This document shows, in pieces, positions 21,002 through 31,941 of a stretch of DNA of 64,000 nt. The stretch is from Tubulanus polymorphus (taxonomy: Eukaryota; Nemertea; Palaeonemertea; Tubulaniformes; Tubulanidae). A program made the translations under genes and the position numbers. The stretch is taken from positions 8,170,704-8,234,703 of the forward strand of contig NC_134036.1 in assembly GCF_964204645.1 (NCBI RefSeq), in the 5' to 3' direction. The notes under the pieces are model-generated. The model did not search any database, was not told the DNA's origin, and saw only the letters and a list, made by a program, of their open reading frames with translations. The stretch's first letter is position 1. Each line of letters begins with the position of its first letter.

Positions 21002-21643
21002 ATGAAGACAGAAGAAGAAGAACCTAAATTCAAAATCGAAATAAAAGAAACCAATAAATTATTTTCATAGTTTATCATTAGAAAATATATTTCAGCAACA
21101 AATTTAGTGTCCGCAAGATATTATAAAATTGATAATATTACTGTTATTAATCAAATATTATCAAATGAAACATATTTAATTACTGAACTGGTAGATACTT
21201 TTGATAATGGAATCAAAAATCCTAAAATATTTAATACAGTTTTAAATTTTGAAGGAACTTTAGATGAAAACATAATAAATATTCTTAATATTCCTTTCAG
21301 TGAAAGAAAAAGTGATAAAATACTTTCAAAAGATTATGATGATTTGATTAACTTAAGAATTGAAAAAAGACAATGATAGTATTTCAATTTTGATAATAAA
21401 CAAATTATCTATAATGAAAATTCATCAAATATTGGAATTCAATGAGAATCAGTTAACGATAATTCATATAAAGATGTTGCAGTTCAATGTAACTTAGATG
21501 ATGAATTTAGAAAATTCAATCCTAATGAAAAAGTGTATTGTTATTGCGGAGGTAAATATTAAAGATCACATAAATCAAAACATTATCAAACAGTTCAACA
21601 TATCGAATATGAAAAGAATAATAAACATATATTGAAAAAAGAT
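21002..21643 (+). pseudogene. Broken early gene with viral-type zinc finger
   Basis: A single frame of about 214 codons from ATG 21002 is interrupted by five stops (TAG near 21068, TGA-TAG at 21374-21379, TGA near 21443, TAA near 21560) without any frameshift. The C-terminal part has YCYCGGKY, then K-x2-H-x4-H spacing, a short CxC...H...H finger of the kind common in large DNA viruses and their virophage and Polinton relatives. The N-terminal 120 codons match nothing I know. It occupies the place where the 7.6-kb element has its zinc-finger and large genes. Confidence 0.6.
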
Positions 21644-21810
21644 TAAGCTCTTTGTTTCAAATATATAATAGTTAAAACATTGAGGCTAGTTAATGAATAA
21701 CTGTAAGACTGTAAGTTTAAATGTTATTTGATTTGAAACAAATAAAAGTTTAATATTTATAAAATTGTTAAATATTTATCAATTTATTAATTTTTTTCTT
21801 AAATAAATAA

Positions 21811-21951
21811 ATGTATGATTTCAACATACCAACCGGAAGTTGTGATTTGAAACATTATCTTATAATGAATGAAAATATTAAATTGAGTAAAATGTTAAAG
21901 AAGTTAAATGGAAACAATCATCGAAATAAAAAAGTTATTCAATCAGGTTAG
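21811..21951 (+). pseudogene. Small membrane gene, hydrophobic segment lost
   Basis: 46 codons: the N-terminal IPTG...DLKHYL and the coiled MNENIKLSKMLKKLNG tail match the 72-residue protein, but the transmembrane segment and following helix start are missing as an in-frame deletion. The remaining frame is open, so a short soluble product is possible, though decay is more likely. Confidence 0.65.
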
Positions 21952-21971
21952 TGAATTAATCGAATAATTAA

Positions 21972-22273
21972 ATGAGTGAAAATATATTAAATTTATTACA
22001 CCTTATATATGATTATCAACAGAATATTTAGTTAATCATTATGGTTTCAGGTTTATTTTCTTTTTCAGTTTATAGTTTGAAACAGTTGTTAGAATTCTAT
22101 GATAACTGCAAAATTAAAAATACAGAATTAAAAGATAATATAAATTATATCTCAGATAGATTGAATAATATTGAGTGTTGTGAAATATGCAATAAAAATA
22201 TGAAAATAAAAAGAGTTTGAGAAATCATAGATATATTCACGAATTAAATGATTGGTTACATGATTCAAATTAA
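21972..22273 (+). pseudogene. Relic of membrane plus zinc-finger gene
   Basis: Homologous to 15916-16218: same ATG context, SENILNLLHLIY start, hydrophobic LFSFSVYSL segment and CCEICNK at the finger. A stop follows near codon 20 and a frameshift lies within the finger. Gene order after the small gene is conserved. Confidence 0.75.
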
Positions 22274-22408
22274 GCATTATACTGTTAAATTGGCTGAAAT
22301 TTGTAAAAATGAATAAATTATATGTTTTCACTTAAATTTCTATACTTAGATTAATAATTTTATTTATAATTTGTACAAAACTTTTTATATATGTATGTAC
22401 GATAGGTA

Positions 22409-22487
22409 CGAGTAAGAATCCAAGATTCTTGCCAAGAAAGTAAGAAATCTTGGATTCTTTGATTAATACTCGTGCCTCTCGTAGCTA
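22409..22487. repeat. Hairpin-forming inverted repeat
   Basis: TACGAG..AAGAATCCAAGATT on the left pairs with AATCTTGGATTCTT..CTCGTG on the right, with about 20 bp between arms. It lies in a 0.3-kb insertion that the 7.6-kb element lacks, between two partial copies of the finger-gene 3' region. Confidence 0.75.
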
Positions 22488-22779
22488 GATATATAAATAG
22501 TGTTATCATATATATTTCTGTTTCAATATTTATTTATCTCACAGATTTATTATAAATATTTGGAAAAGTATAAATCATATTCAATTATATATTCACTTTT
22601 ATCATTATTAAAAGAGGATTGCAATGAATCCATTAGATTGTTAAACTGTTTAAGTATTAAATTGCATAGATTGTATATTCATAAACTAAATGATAAATAA
22701 CGAATCAGACTGGTGAATTGGGGGAAAATATCAAATATTGGCTGAAATATTAGTTAATTGAAAAAGGGGGGGTTGAGGT

Positions 22780-22925
22780 GTTAATGTATTAAATACGTAT
22801 TATGTACGTATTCATGTATTAAATGCGTATTAAATACGTATTTGATACGTATTAATGTATTAAATGCGTATTAAATACGTATTAATGTATTAAATACGTA
22901 TTAATGGTATTAAATACATAAAAAC
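22780..22925 (+). repeat. AATACGTATT iteron-like array
   Basis: At least seven copies of the palindrome-containing word TTAAATACGTATT or close variants over 146 bp. It follows a GGGTTGAGGT segment also found before the array at 16282. Confidence 0.75.
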
Positions 22926-22926
22926 A

Positions 22927-23306
22927 AATGCAATGTTAGAGCTGCAGGGGAAGCATTTCACCCTCTGGGCTTCCCCTCTCAACACCGTGGTCGACCTTTT
23001 TTCGCAGGATCTTGGCCATGAGCGAAACTGCTATATTTTCCTTCCGTTTTTTTCTGGTGGGTGCCGTTTTACGTTTCCTTGGTAAACGCACGATTTTCGT
23101 CGAAAGATTTTAGACGTTTAGCTGTCAAAGGTGACAAAGGGGCTCTCTTGTACCCAAATAAAGGAGGTTTCAGGTTAGATGGAAAGGGCCAGCCGTGCGA
23201 CTTATTTGTAGCCCGTTTCTAGGCTGTTATGTTTGTATGTACGTGTGTTCTTCCTTATTAAACGTTACCACTAAATGTCTACCTTTGTTCTTATCTTTGT
23301 TTGTAG
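22927..23306. other. No gene; ends in a splice-acceptor-like tract
   Basis: GC is higher than in the preceding element. I see no ORF. A pyrimidine tract with TTGTAG at 23301-23306 reads as an acceptor directly before the recombinase frame. Confidence 0.4.
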
Positions 23307-24506
23307 CTTTCGGCAAGGGTTTTCTCACCTGATATTGAAGAGCGATTGATACAGCTAGAGCAATCGTCCGTCGCTACGAAATATGGTAGATAAATGGGTG
23401 GCTGCGTGCGGGCATTTGCAGAATATCTATCCGAAGAAAGAGTAAATCGCTCGATTTTCGACGCCACACCGAGAGACATATGCGCTTTTCTCGTTTCCAA
23501 AGACAAGAAGGGGAAAACAATCGTACACCCAAGAGTTTGCCCATTGCCTCCTTGCAAGGGAAACAACGGTTGTCTCTGTCCAAAACGCCTTGCTGCAGCT
23601 ACTGTAGACTCATATATCGGCCAACTTAGGGCGCACTTTAACGAGATTGGTAGGGTAGGGGACTGGCAACCGCTTTCGGGCAGGGGTAATCCCGCTGCCT
23701 CTCCCTATGTTTTGGGTTTCCTGAGGGCTATTAAGCGCGAGCAGGCTAACGCAGGTCTTGTTCCAATTCAAGCAGTTGTTCCGATTCAAGCAGTTCCTCT
23801 ACTTCCAAAGAAGTTTAATTCGCTAATGTCGGGAATCGAGAAACTCGCCCGGGGGGACTCCCGGACGGATTCAAGAAGATTTATCCTCGCTAGAGATGCC
23901 GCATTTTTTAAATTTCTTATTTGGTCCGGAGATAGGGGTTCGGATCTTGGAAGGCTAGCTTCTAAGGAGGTTCTTGTTAGCAGGGACGGTAAGCAGTTAG
24001 TTTTGAATTTAACCTTTGATAAAACTCTGCGGAGCGCGAGGAAGTCCATCATCTTAAAAGACTTGGATGACACAACACTTTTCCCTGTCCTAGGTATCTC
24101 AAGTTACTTGGCTACTTGTAATACGCTTGGAATAAACATAGATTGTGTTTTTTTTTTCTTCCGGGTTACGAATCTTAAAGGTGAGATAGTGAATAAACCC
24201 TTTGTGGACTCGGCTATTTCCAATCGTTTGAAGTTTTACCTTATATAATTTAATATCGATGATGTGGAAACATTGCACAGCTTTAGAGCATCGGAGGTAG
24301 CCTCATATATAGGATGGAAGGGTCCGGGCATGGCATCTTATTATTCCAGTATGGAAAAAGTTATGACGGTGTCAGCTTCAGCTGCAGTGTCACAGTCAGC
24401 ATTATCGGGCGAGAGAGCAACTGAGTTGAATAGCTACCTTGGTAGTTATTCAACTCGTATTCAAAACGTATTCCTATATAGAGCTCTGAGTCGATTAAAC
24501 GTGTGA
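23307..24506 (+). pseudogene. Tyrosine recombinase with ALOG-like N-terminal domain
   Basis: Read from the possible acceptor at 23306, one frame runs to 24506 with TAA stops at 23391 and 24246. The N-terminal part has a four-helix SAM-like region with a zinc-ribbon insert (VCPLPPCKGNNGCLCPKR), matching the ALOG-domain layout, which is known to derive from DIRS-type transposon recombinases. The catalytic part shows the first Arg in GDRGSDLGRL (near 23935), H-x2-R in LHSFRASE (near 24276) and a Tyr pair after PGMAS (near 24338). It would cut and rejoin DNA through the Tyr. No reverse transcriptase is nearby, so a Crypton-like or orphan DIRS piece is possible. Confidence 0.75.
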
Positions 24507-24543
24507 ATGGATATCAATGAAAACGACGGCAAAACGTATGTAT
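24475..24543 (+). repeat. 69-bp direct repeat, copy 1
   Basis: Spans the end of the recombinase frame and its 3' flank. It is repeated with one mismatch at 24800-24868. Confidence 0.85.
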
Positions 24544-24799
24544 GCTTTCGGGTTTTTCGCCTATTTCGTTCTAACGCGCCTGACGCATTTTTTTCAACTT
24601 GTTTTCCGACAGAAAATGTTGATTTGACTTGTTTTTTTTTATTTAGGGGTGGGGTGAGAATTGGGGTTTTGAGAGTTGGGGATATTTAGTTTGGGGTTAG
24701 GGAGTATGTGGCGTGGTATTTGAGGGATGTTTCCCTGGTTCCTTCCCCGAACCTTAATATCTGCAGTATACCGCACAACGGGGGGTGAGAATATTATAT

Positions 24800-24868
24800 T
24801 ATATAGAGCTCTGAGTCGGTTAAACGTGTGAATGGATATCAATGAAAACGACGGCAAAACGTATGTAT
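24800..24868 (+). repeat. 69-bp direct repeat, copy 2
   Basis: Second copy of 24475-24543. The 256 bp between the copies are G-rich on the plus strand near 24645-24720 and otherwise unremarkable. Confidence 0.85.
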
Positions 24869-25189
24869 AGAGTCTACTAACTAGACACTTTTTTACGATA
24901 CCCTTTTTGGAATAAGCAAACAAACAGACAGTTCTCCCTTACTATAAATATTTATTGAACACTTTGCACCCACGTAGATAAGGCTTTTTACGCTAATGTT
25001 GCCAACATTCGGAAAGGATTTGCCTAATAGGGAGGGTATATCCTGTTGGTGTACATTCCAGTTCAAACATTGACATATCGGTACATTTGAAAACGATTTG
25101 ATGAAAATTGTATGGTTTATGCCTATATGTTTTTTCGCCCCATTTCAAGCGATGAAGTTCAAATTCAAATCTATTTCACGGAAATCATC

Positions 25190-25300
25190 GGCATCAAACA
25201 GCTAAGTGACTGGGATGAAATATCTGGAACCTGTTTTTTCCTTTTTCTCTTACACAGGTGGACTTTGTAACTCGCAATTTGTTTTTAAATGTCACATTGT
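25190..25300 (-). pseudogene. Relic of a secreted cysteine-rich peptide gene
   Basis: On the minus strand the bases aligned with the last cysteines and the C-terminus (CAGGTTCCAGATATTTC) match the intact gene at 26849-27045, but the frame is broken. The earlier part is no longer alignable by eye. It points to a local duplication of this small gene family. Confidence 0.5.
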
Positions 25301-25690
25301 GGAATCTGCCCCGATTATAGAAAAGTTGTAAAATTGTGTGAATTTGAACAACGGTTTTTCTCGTCCCATAATGTTGTCCCCTTAATTGTTCGCTTCACTT
25401 GTACCCCCATTATATTATTTATTGTTGCCGTGTCTTTTATTGCTTGCTGCTACCACCCACGCTCCCACTGATTGTTCCTTAAACGTTTTTGCCGTTTGCT
25501 TCCTTTGTTTTTTTTCCAACCGTTTTCGTTCTTAAATAACTTAAATATTTATATTCTCCTTACAACAGTTTAATCACTCACTTTCCGAGTATCACACTCG
25601 TCATTTTGTTAATTTCATTCTGTTCTCACTACGCCTGATGATGGCTCATTGCACTCGGCCGTAACGTTGCTCGAAATATATACCATTTTA
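25289..25690 (+). other. Possible retroelement 3' fragment
   Basis: A short frame reading TPDDGSLHSAVTLLEIY at about 25632-25685 resembles C-terminal tails often seen near the 3' ends of Penelope-like elements. The DNA has CTGATGA followed by a small GGC/GCC stem, but the GAAA of a hammerhead core is not in place. Weak support only. Confidence 0.25.
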
Positions 25691-26848
25691 CTATAGAACT
25701 TTCCTTTTTTGCTGAATCGATTGTGTGCTTTCTCTCTTACACTGATATCTTCCCGTGAAATTAATGTGGTTATTATAAAAAGGTCACTTCAAGAATTATC
25801 AGTTGAGGATGACAGGTAGAAAAATGCAGTTCTCAAATGACCTTTTAAGGTTAACACGATCGTTTGATATTACACATATCTTTCCGAAGCAATTAGATCT
25901 AGCCTTTTTTATGGGCTAAGCGTAAATGTGAGCAGGGTCAGCTAATGTATATAGAAACGTGTATTTCGTGGAATGTTGAAGTCAAGAGTCTCATTATTCA
26001 GCATGACATTTTCTTGTGTGCCCTAAGATGAATTGAGAAGCCAAGTTGAGTCAACACCTCCACAAAATATCGAAAAAACTTTTCATCAATTGTAAATAAT
26101 TTCCTGAGATATAATCCGATGTTAAATGAAAATTTAATTCTTCCTATATGAAGTCCCTGTAGATCATGCAACCTTAACTTTAACGATGCGACCATCGTAA
26201 CACTATCCAGACGTATTCGTGTCTTGTATCTTAACTCAATCTTCTCTCAAATATTTCAAACTTGGTTCTAAGAAAGTATAAGTGTATTCTAGATCGAAGT
26301 GCCAGTATTGCGTTTTCGTTAATCCCCTGCTATGTATTCATACTAATGCACGTTTGATAGAAAAACAAACTAGGAAGTCGGATCATATTACTCATTGATC
26401 TGATTGACGTTCGCTTCCATTTTTGTCTGGTCTGAATTTAAATTTCTTTTGATAGCGTAAATAAGTCTCAACATCACTCCTCAGGACTATCGGACTTCTG
26501 ACAAAGTTGGTTAACTCTTTAGTTTTCGTAGAACGCTTTCGTTGGAATCGAAAGATGTAAAACGTATTAACTTGTCTAGCAGTACAACACAAGAACCGTC
26601 TTTTCCCTTTATTGCTACATTCTTTGGCCTATTTTGTTATCAATATATTGCGCAGTGGCGGTAACCAGCGTTCTCTGCATTGAAAAACTAACGCGATTAG
26701 AGAAACAATCGTTATCGAAAAGAACTACAAAAAACGAACGAAACAATATAAATGCAATACCTGTTGTCTGATGATTTATTTCTTATAGGTCATTCGCATA
26801 TCGGAGAATCGTTAACATTTCAAACCGGCTTCAAATTTAGCAAAATAA
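25691..26848. other. No gene seen
   Basis: AT-rich sequence with short frames lacking any family feature. It includes the 3' flank of the minus-strand peptide gene. Confidence 0.35.
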
Positions 26849-27252
26849 CTAGGACGATATATCTGGAACCTGTTGTGCCCATTTTCTCCCTACACATGTG
26901 GACTCATACGCGCATTTGGTATTAATTCTGTTGACAGTCGTGCAAAAAGTTTCACAATGTGCTTTTATACCGGTGCAGTATTCCGTGCACGCGGTAACAT
27001 TGAAATCAGCTACTCCGGAAACACCTACTACAGCCAGTAGAACAACTGTAAATTAGAACAGTTTTCAGAGATTAACATTGGATATTCCTTGCAAGCTGGC
27101 GAAATAACATCACATTCAACACTTAATGTTTAATATGTAAAATATAGTGTATTAAGGCAGTGACTGCTATATTATCATTATTATTTGGTATTTACTTTAT
27201 CTTTATGTTAAATGCAATCTAACTTACCGAGTGGAATTACTAGTAAACGCAT
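26849..27252 (-). CDS. Two-exon secreted cysteine-rich peptide gene
   Basis: Exon 1 (27228-27252) starts at ATG and ends in a perfect donor G|GTAAGT. Exon 2 (26849-27045) follows an acceptor AATTTACAG after a 182-bp intron. The frame joins across the phase-1 boundary to give 73 residues. The first 20 form a signal peptide. The mature part has six cysteines spaced C-x3-C-x6-C-x3-C-x9-C-x5-C, consistent with three disulfides, and one N-glycosylation site before them. It would be exported. Host-defence peptide, toxin-like peptide or structural peptide are all possible; I recognise no named family. A broken relative lies at 25190-25300. Confidence 0.7.
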
Positions 27253-29581
27253 CTTTAATGGTTGGTTTTGACACTCGAAACTATGAAGTATAAGGAGAAG
27301 AAAATGAATAGCTGTCGAATAGCACAATCTTAAATTCGATGTGCTCATTACATGTAAAATATGAAAAAGATAACATATGTCATTGGGGCAGATTCGTTCA
27401 GAAACATTTATTTCCACATAGTCATAACATCTCCTGATCATACTCTAATGACATGTGATGTTATTCAATAGAGAAAGAACTATAAGGAAAGTCAACGACA
27501 CATTTACTTAGGATTTTGAAAACTCACAGGAATAAAATCGCTAACCCTATTGAATTTCATCGGAACCCGTTGCTTATTCGTTTATTTAGTTATTCATTTG
27601 TTGTTGGAACTAATTTTCGGAAGAACACATGCCCTGTTACGTTTATTGATGCCTCACACACGTGCGTGTGTCGCATATACTCGCTGCTATGTTGTGAAAT
27701 GTATTCACGTATATGAAAAAGCGTCCCTCGCGGACGTGAAAAGCGAGTTTTATAGAAGGGCATTGTAATTGGGAAAGGTGATAGGGAATCTCGGAAATTG
27801 TTCAATTTACGAAAATAAATTGTCTAATTTAGCAAAACTATTTTCGGTCCTATTCGTGAAGAGTGGTCGACGTTGGAAATCCGGAACAGAGCTTAACGAG
27901 TGAACTATCAGTTTGGAATGATACTAAAACTGGAACTGATTTATTTTTACACACAAACTATTTATATACATTGATATACGAGACAGGTGGAGACATGGAA
28001 AATGATACAAAAACAAAGGTGACGAGTAGTGACAACAATTAACAACAATTAACGCATTAGACACAGACAATTAAAGGAATAAAGAATATAGATGATATAT
28101 ACAACAATTATGATGGACATTTAGTGTTGTTAAACTAATAAACATCGTACACAGTGAATGAAATAATGAACGAGGAGAGAGTCATGTATATTCGTGATGA
28201 ATCATCATGCAGTTATGTGTGATTGCAACATGTATAGTGCTGAGATCGTTTTAATGGACAGATTTTCATAAATGTCCTTGATTCAATCAAGGGGGATATC
28301 CTAGGCTTTTTTATTAGTTGGAGAACGGATTCTCTGAAATCCTGCAAAAACTTCATGCCAGAGATAACTATGCTTTTGATAAAAAATGATAAAAAATGAT
28401 TTCTTAAAATTTCCCGTCCTCATTTTCGATTCTAATTCTCCGTTAAAAGTCAGTTTTCTCCCACATTTGAATTCAATCTAATAGAGTTTTTTCTCTTTTT
28501 CATTTGTTCTGCAAAATATCTAGAGTACCAAAGGTTGATGTTGATGCTGGATTATTAAACATACCCATGTACATTTAGGAAAGTCCATATTAAGAATTTG
28601 GTTGCTTGTGTTTATGATATAAGCGGTCTACGATATTAAAGAGCTTATTCATTGTTTTTAAAAGGCTTAATAGAAGGCAATCATCGCGACTAAAGAAATA
28701 TCATGAACAAATGAAACTACGCAAAATCCGACGACGTTATGCCCGTGGTTTATCGTATACAAATATACCAAATACAATGATACATTTCATGGATCAGTTC
28801 TATTCAAACTTACCGTAAATATTGCTGCTTGAATCTTCAGGCAATAATGTTATTAGCTGAATCAGACTGCACTCATATATTGTGTTTTGCTCTACACTTG
28901 AAGTTTAGAGGCGTGGCAAACCTCACTCGCTTACCCTGGATAATCGATTTTCTTGGACTATTTGAGGGTTTCGTGATCAGTTCCTTAACAATGGAATCAG
29001 AAATCTAAAGCTCTTTTATAATCGCGAACCAACTATTGTTGTTGTATCTACGAACAAACCAGCTGACTCCTCGAAATCCTTATCCAAATAAAAACACTTA
29101 TTCTCCTTCCACCACTCGCTGGGACTGTGTAGCCACACTATTTATGATATATAAAACATAATAGAAATAAAATATAGCTGACTGTGTTAATTTTACTACT
29201 TTTACAATTCCATGGTGTATCTTCTTGTCACATTAATTCGGCAATCATGTGAGTTATTTCATTAAATGGTTTGCCGTGTTAGCTAGCAGTACTGTGGACC
29301 TTGAGTCAATTGTCTCAAATATCCACCACTGCTGACTTAACATTATACGAATAGTCTTAACTCCAAAAACCCTCCACTGAGATGCGCGTATCTCAGTAAA
29401 AACATGTGTCTTCCGAGAACTGTGGTTTCCGATTCTGGTGGAATGCACATACGTATATTTGCTGTGTTAGTGATAGTCAGATAAATTTGGAAGTTTCTAT
29501 AACGACAGAACAGAGAATTGAATAACAAATACGCTGTATAAAATAAACGCCACCTAAGACAATCGTTAGGTAAGAACCCTG
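27253..29581. other. No protein gene; possible 5' exon near 28811-28880
   Basis: Mostly AT-rich intergenic DNA upstream of the minus-strand peptide gene. On the minus strand a GTAAGT donor near 28810 with a TATA-like AATATATGAG upstream (near 28880) could mark a non-coding first exon. Other frames look like noise. Confidence 0.3.
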
Positions 29582-29938
29582 TTAATATAGGATTGTTACC
29601 ATAGCGATAACATAAAAGGGCTTGATAACAGGTTGGCTAGATGACGGTTTAACCGAAAACCCAAATAATTTTGGGCTTACGCGACACGCGATATATCTAG
29701 AAAAGGTGGCCGAAAGGAAAAACCATGGGCTGAAGTCTAATTGACTGAACTGTAATGCATGATATTCTATCTTCCACTTTATTCCAGATTTCTGCAACAA
29801 CCTCCACGCAGCACGGTCGTGTGCATGCCCCAAGTCCAAATCTGCGATGTTGATAGCTACAGTATTTGAAACTGACAGTTCAAGATACATAGCAAATAGA
29901 AAACTCACACTACGCCTTAAACGGCTCAACGCCATCAT
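29582..29938 (-). CDS. Possible secreted protein exon
   Basis: The minus frame opens with basic residues and a hydrophobic stretch SVSFLFAMYLELSVSNTVAI that could be a signal peptide. A segment RAAWRLLQKSGIKWK follows. The later part is hydrophobic and aromatic and may be read-through into an intron. No family is assigned; short length and lack of clear splice sites keep confidence low. Confidence 0.3.
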   Translation of the reverse strand: MMALSRLRRSVSFLFAMYLELSVSNTVAINIADLDLGHAHDRAAWRLLQKSGIKWKIEYHALQFSQLDFSPWFFLSATFSRYIACRVSPKLFGFSVKPSSSQPVIKPFYVIAMVTILY

Positions 29939-30655
29939 TCAACGACGACATAGTCCCCAGTGACTGTAATGTATAAGAAAGCGGAAAATGCCTACTTTTT
30001 CATCGAAAAGGACTGAAAACATTCACAGTGGCCTATATCAAAACCAATATATCGTCCAAACTGTTCTTTGTAGATTGATATAAATGCAGCTCATTTCCCA
30101 ACATGCCTGTGGGACCACTTAAGAACTATACAATGACGATAACATTAAGTAAGTATCTCAGAACTGGATGGGTAACGATAAGCTCTTTTAAGCTAATGCT
30201 TTGTCAAACATTCACATTATTGACACCAGCAGGTTTGTTTCGCAAAAGCAGGAGTGTGTTCTTTTGAAAATTCAAATACATTATGGGTAGGTCTTACCGA
30301 ATGATTAAATAAATTCGATGTAAACTCAGTTCTTATTTAATGGGCTGACTCGCGTGTGTAAGTTTACTATGTTATATATCGTCATATATTAGGTCACCTA
30401 TGTAATTGTATTTTCTAAAATTGCCGCTAGGGAGTGGAGCTGATCTTCTTTATCTATCAATTAATAATTTGTCAATTGATAACGAAAAACACTATATATT
30501 TAGACTCACAGTGAAGTTAAACCCAGCCTAGGTTGCGCTGACTCAAACAATGGTCAATTCTTGACAAAAATTACAGCTGGCACTGATTAACCTATCTGAT
30601 CTAGCAATCCAGTTTCCAGTACGTTTCCTAATCCGTGATAACTACTATACACTTA
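29939..30655. other. No gene seen
   Basis: AT-rich sequence with no supported ORF, RNA gene or repeat. Confidence 0.35.
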
Positions 30656-30834
30656 AAGCTGCGAATGAAAAATCTATTACTAAACTGGTTAGCAGTAGCC
30701 TGATTTATAAATTGTACTTGTGTTTATTATTTGTTCATAATCAGAAGCTGCGAATGAAAAATCTATTACTAAACGGGTGAGCAGTAGCCTGATTTATGAA
30801 TTGTACTTGTGTGTATTATTTTGTTCATAATAAG
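30656..30834 (+). repeat. Tandem duplication of 89-90 bp
   Basis: Two copies (30656-30744, 30745-30834) start AAGCTGCGAATGAAAAATC and differ at a handful of bases. A third copy begins (AAGCAG) and stops. The copies are similar enough to be a recent duplication. Confidence 0.9.
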
Positions 30835-31717
30835 AAGCAGATGTTCAAGCAAATACGATATTCGAATCTCATAGAAACACGTCAATCAAAATCAACATAT
30901 CTATAAAATATGCGCTGAAATGATTGTGATTGTCGTAATACACCGCAATTGCTGTCGCCACACGATTCAAACCGTAAGCAACTTCTTTTTGCTAATGCAA
31001 TGCGTACGCATCGTTGAAATGTCTAAATGTTTCGATAATTTCTTTTTACGTTTCTCGATTTCAGCTTTATCGCAATATATTCAAGATTACCTTTAAGAAA
31101 TGCGTACATTCATTGTATTATCGTGTAAGTTTTAAAGTACGGTAGTTTGGGCTTTACGTGTATCGTAACATCTATTATTGCATGTATTTGACGGATTCAA
31201 ATATCGTTATCAGCATCATTCTTTGAGGGTATGAAACAAACATGATTATCCTAAACGGTTTCGACGACTGGGGTTAATAGAAATCGGTGTAGAAAAATCA
31301 TAGTATTTCAAATATCATTGCAAATATATTGATATAACGGTTTTATCTGTATATGATTTATATAAAGTGTCTCTCATAATATGTGCAAGTTGGTGCTACA
31401 TCATAAAAACGTCGTGTATTTGTAATTGCTTGAATTTCCTAACTACCATTTTACATTTTGGGATTTTGTACTGCTTTTAACGCATCAAACTCATAGCGAT
31501 TTCAGACTGGATTCGCAGCGACCTTCCCCCTTTTTAAATGCCCAAGCTTTGACTTCTAGGGTTCAATTTGAAGTAACGGAAAGTATGATTTAACGGTAAA
31601 AAGATATATGTATCTTTAGAAAGAAACTTTCATCAATTAATAGCATCAGTTTTCTAAAGTATACCAAACACTGAGCCACACGAGACTGCTACCTCAATAT
31701 CAGCTACTGATCGCCCT
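30835..31717. other. No gene; upstream of the peptide gene
   Basis: AT-rich sequence. It is the probable promoter side of the secreted peptide gene at 31718, though I cannot point to a convincing TATA box. Confidence 0.35.
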
Positions 31718-31941
31718 ATGGTCATTATTAGGTTCTATATTTCAGTGATTCTGCTCTTTTTCGTGGCTTATTCGCCAGTTGGAGGTGCTCTAACCCATGG
31801 GGCAATCAAAGATGCGTGTAAGGCTGCTGGTGGGTATGGTGTATTCTGTAGAAGAATAGGTTTGGTTAGCGGAGAATGTCATGATATAGGCTTTTGTTAC
31901 GGAAGATTGTACATGGACCAGCAATTTCAGTTGTTTAATAT
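31718..31941 (+). pseudogene. Secreted cysteine-rich peptide gene, split by an LTR element
   Basis: ATG 31718 starts a signal peptide (hydrophobic core ISVILLFFVAYS, cleavage region near VGGA) followed by a mature part with four cysteines spaced C-x9-C-x9-C-x5-C. The Gypsy element enters after codon 74. On the far side, past one copy of the 4-bp target duplication, the reading frame resumes from 46976 and reaches a stop at 47010-47012; an AATAAA lies at 47033-47038. The uninterrupted allele therefore probably had an 86-codon gene. In this allele the frame runs about 14 codons into the LTR and stops at 31984. The family is not recognised; a defence-type peptide is possible. Confidence 0.7.
31938..31941 (+). 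repeat. Target site duplication ATAT, left
   Basis: ATAT precedes the 5' LTR and follows the 3' LTR at 46972-46975. If the LTR's final A is excluded, a 5-bp AATAT fits as well. Confidence 0.75.

Larger units (their letters stand above)
20580..22926 (+). mobile_element. Second, diverged orphan element, right end truncated
   Basis: It starts AGTAATTGGGAATATGGGGG and has a 141-bp terminal palindrome, a broken early gene, then relics of the same two small genes as the 7.6-kb element and the same palindromic-repeat array, in the same order. The zinc-finger and large orphan genes are absent; another protein with a different finger sits there instead. No matching right terminus is seen after 22926, where similarity to 16400 stops, so it is truncated. 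Confidence 0.7.

Noticed and set aside
25632..25690. Hammerhead ribozyme around CTGATGA
   Set aside because: A small stem II is possible, but GAAA is not at the required place and stems I and III are not convincing.
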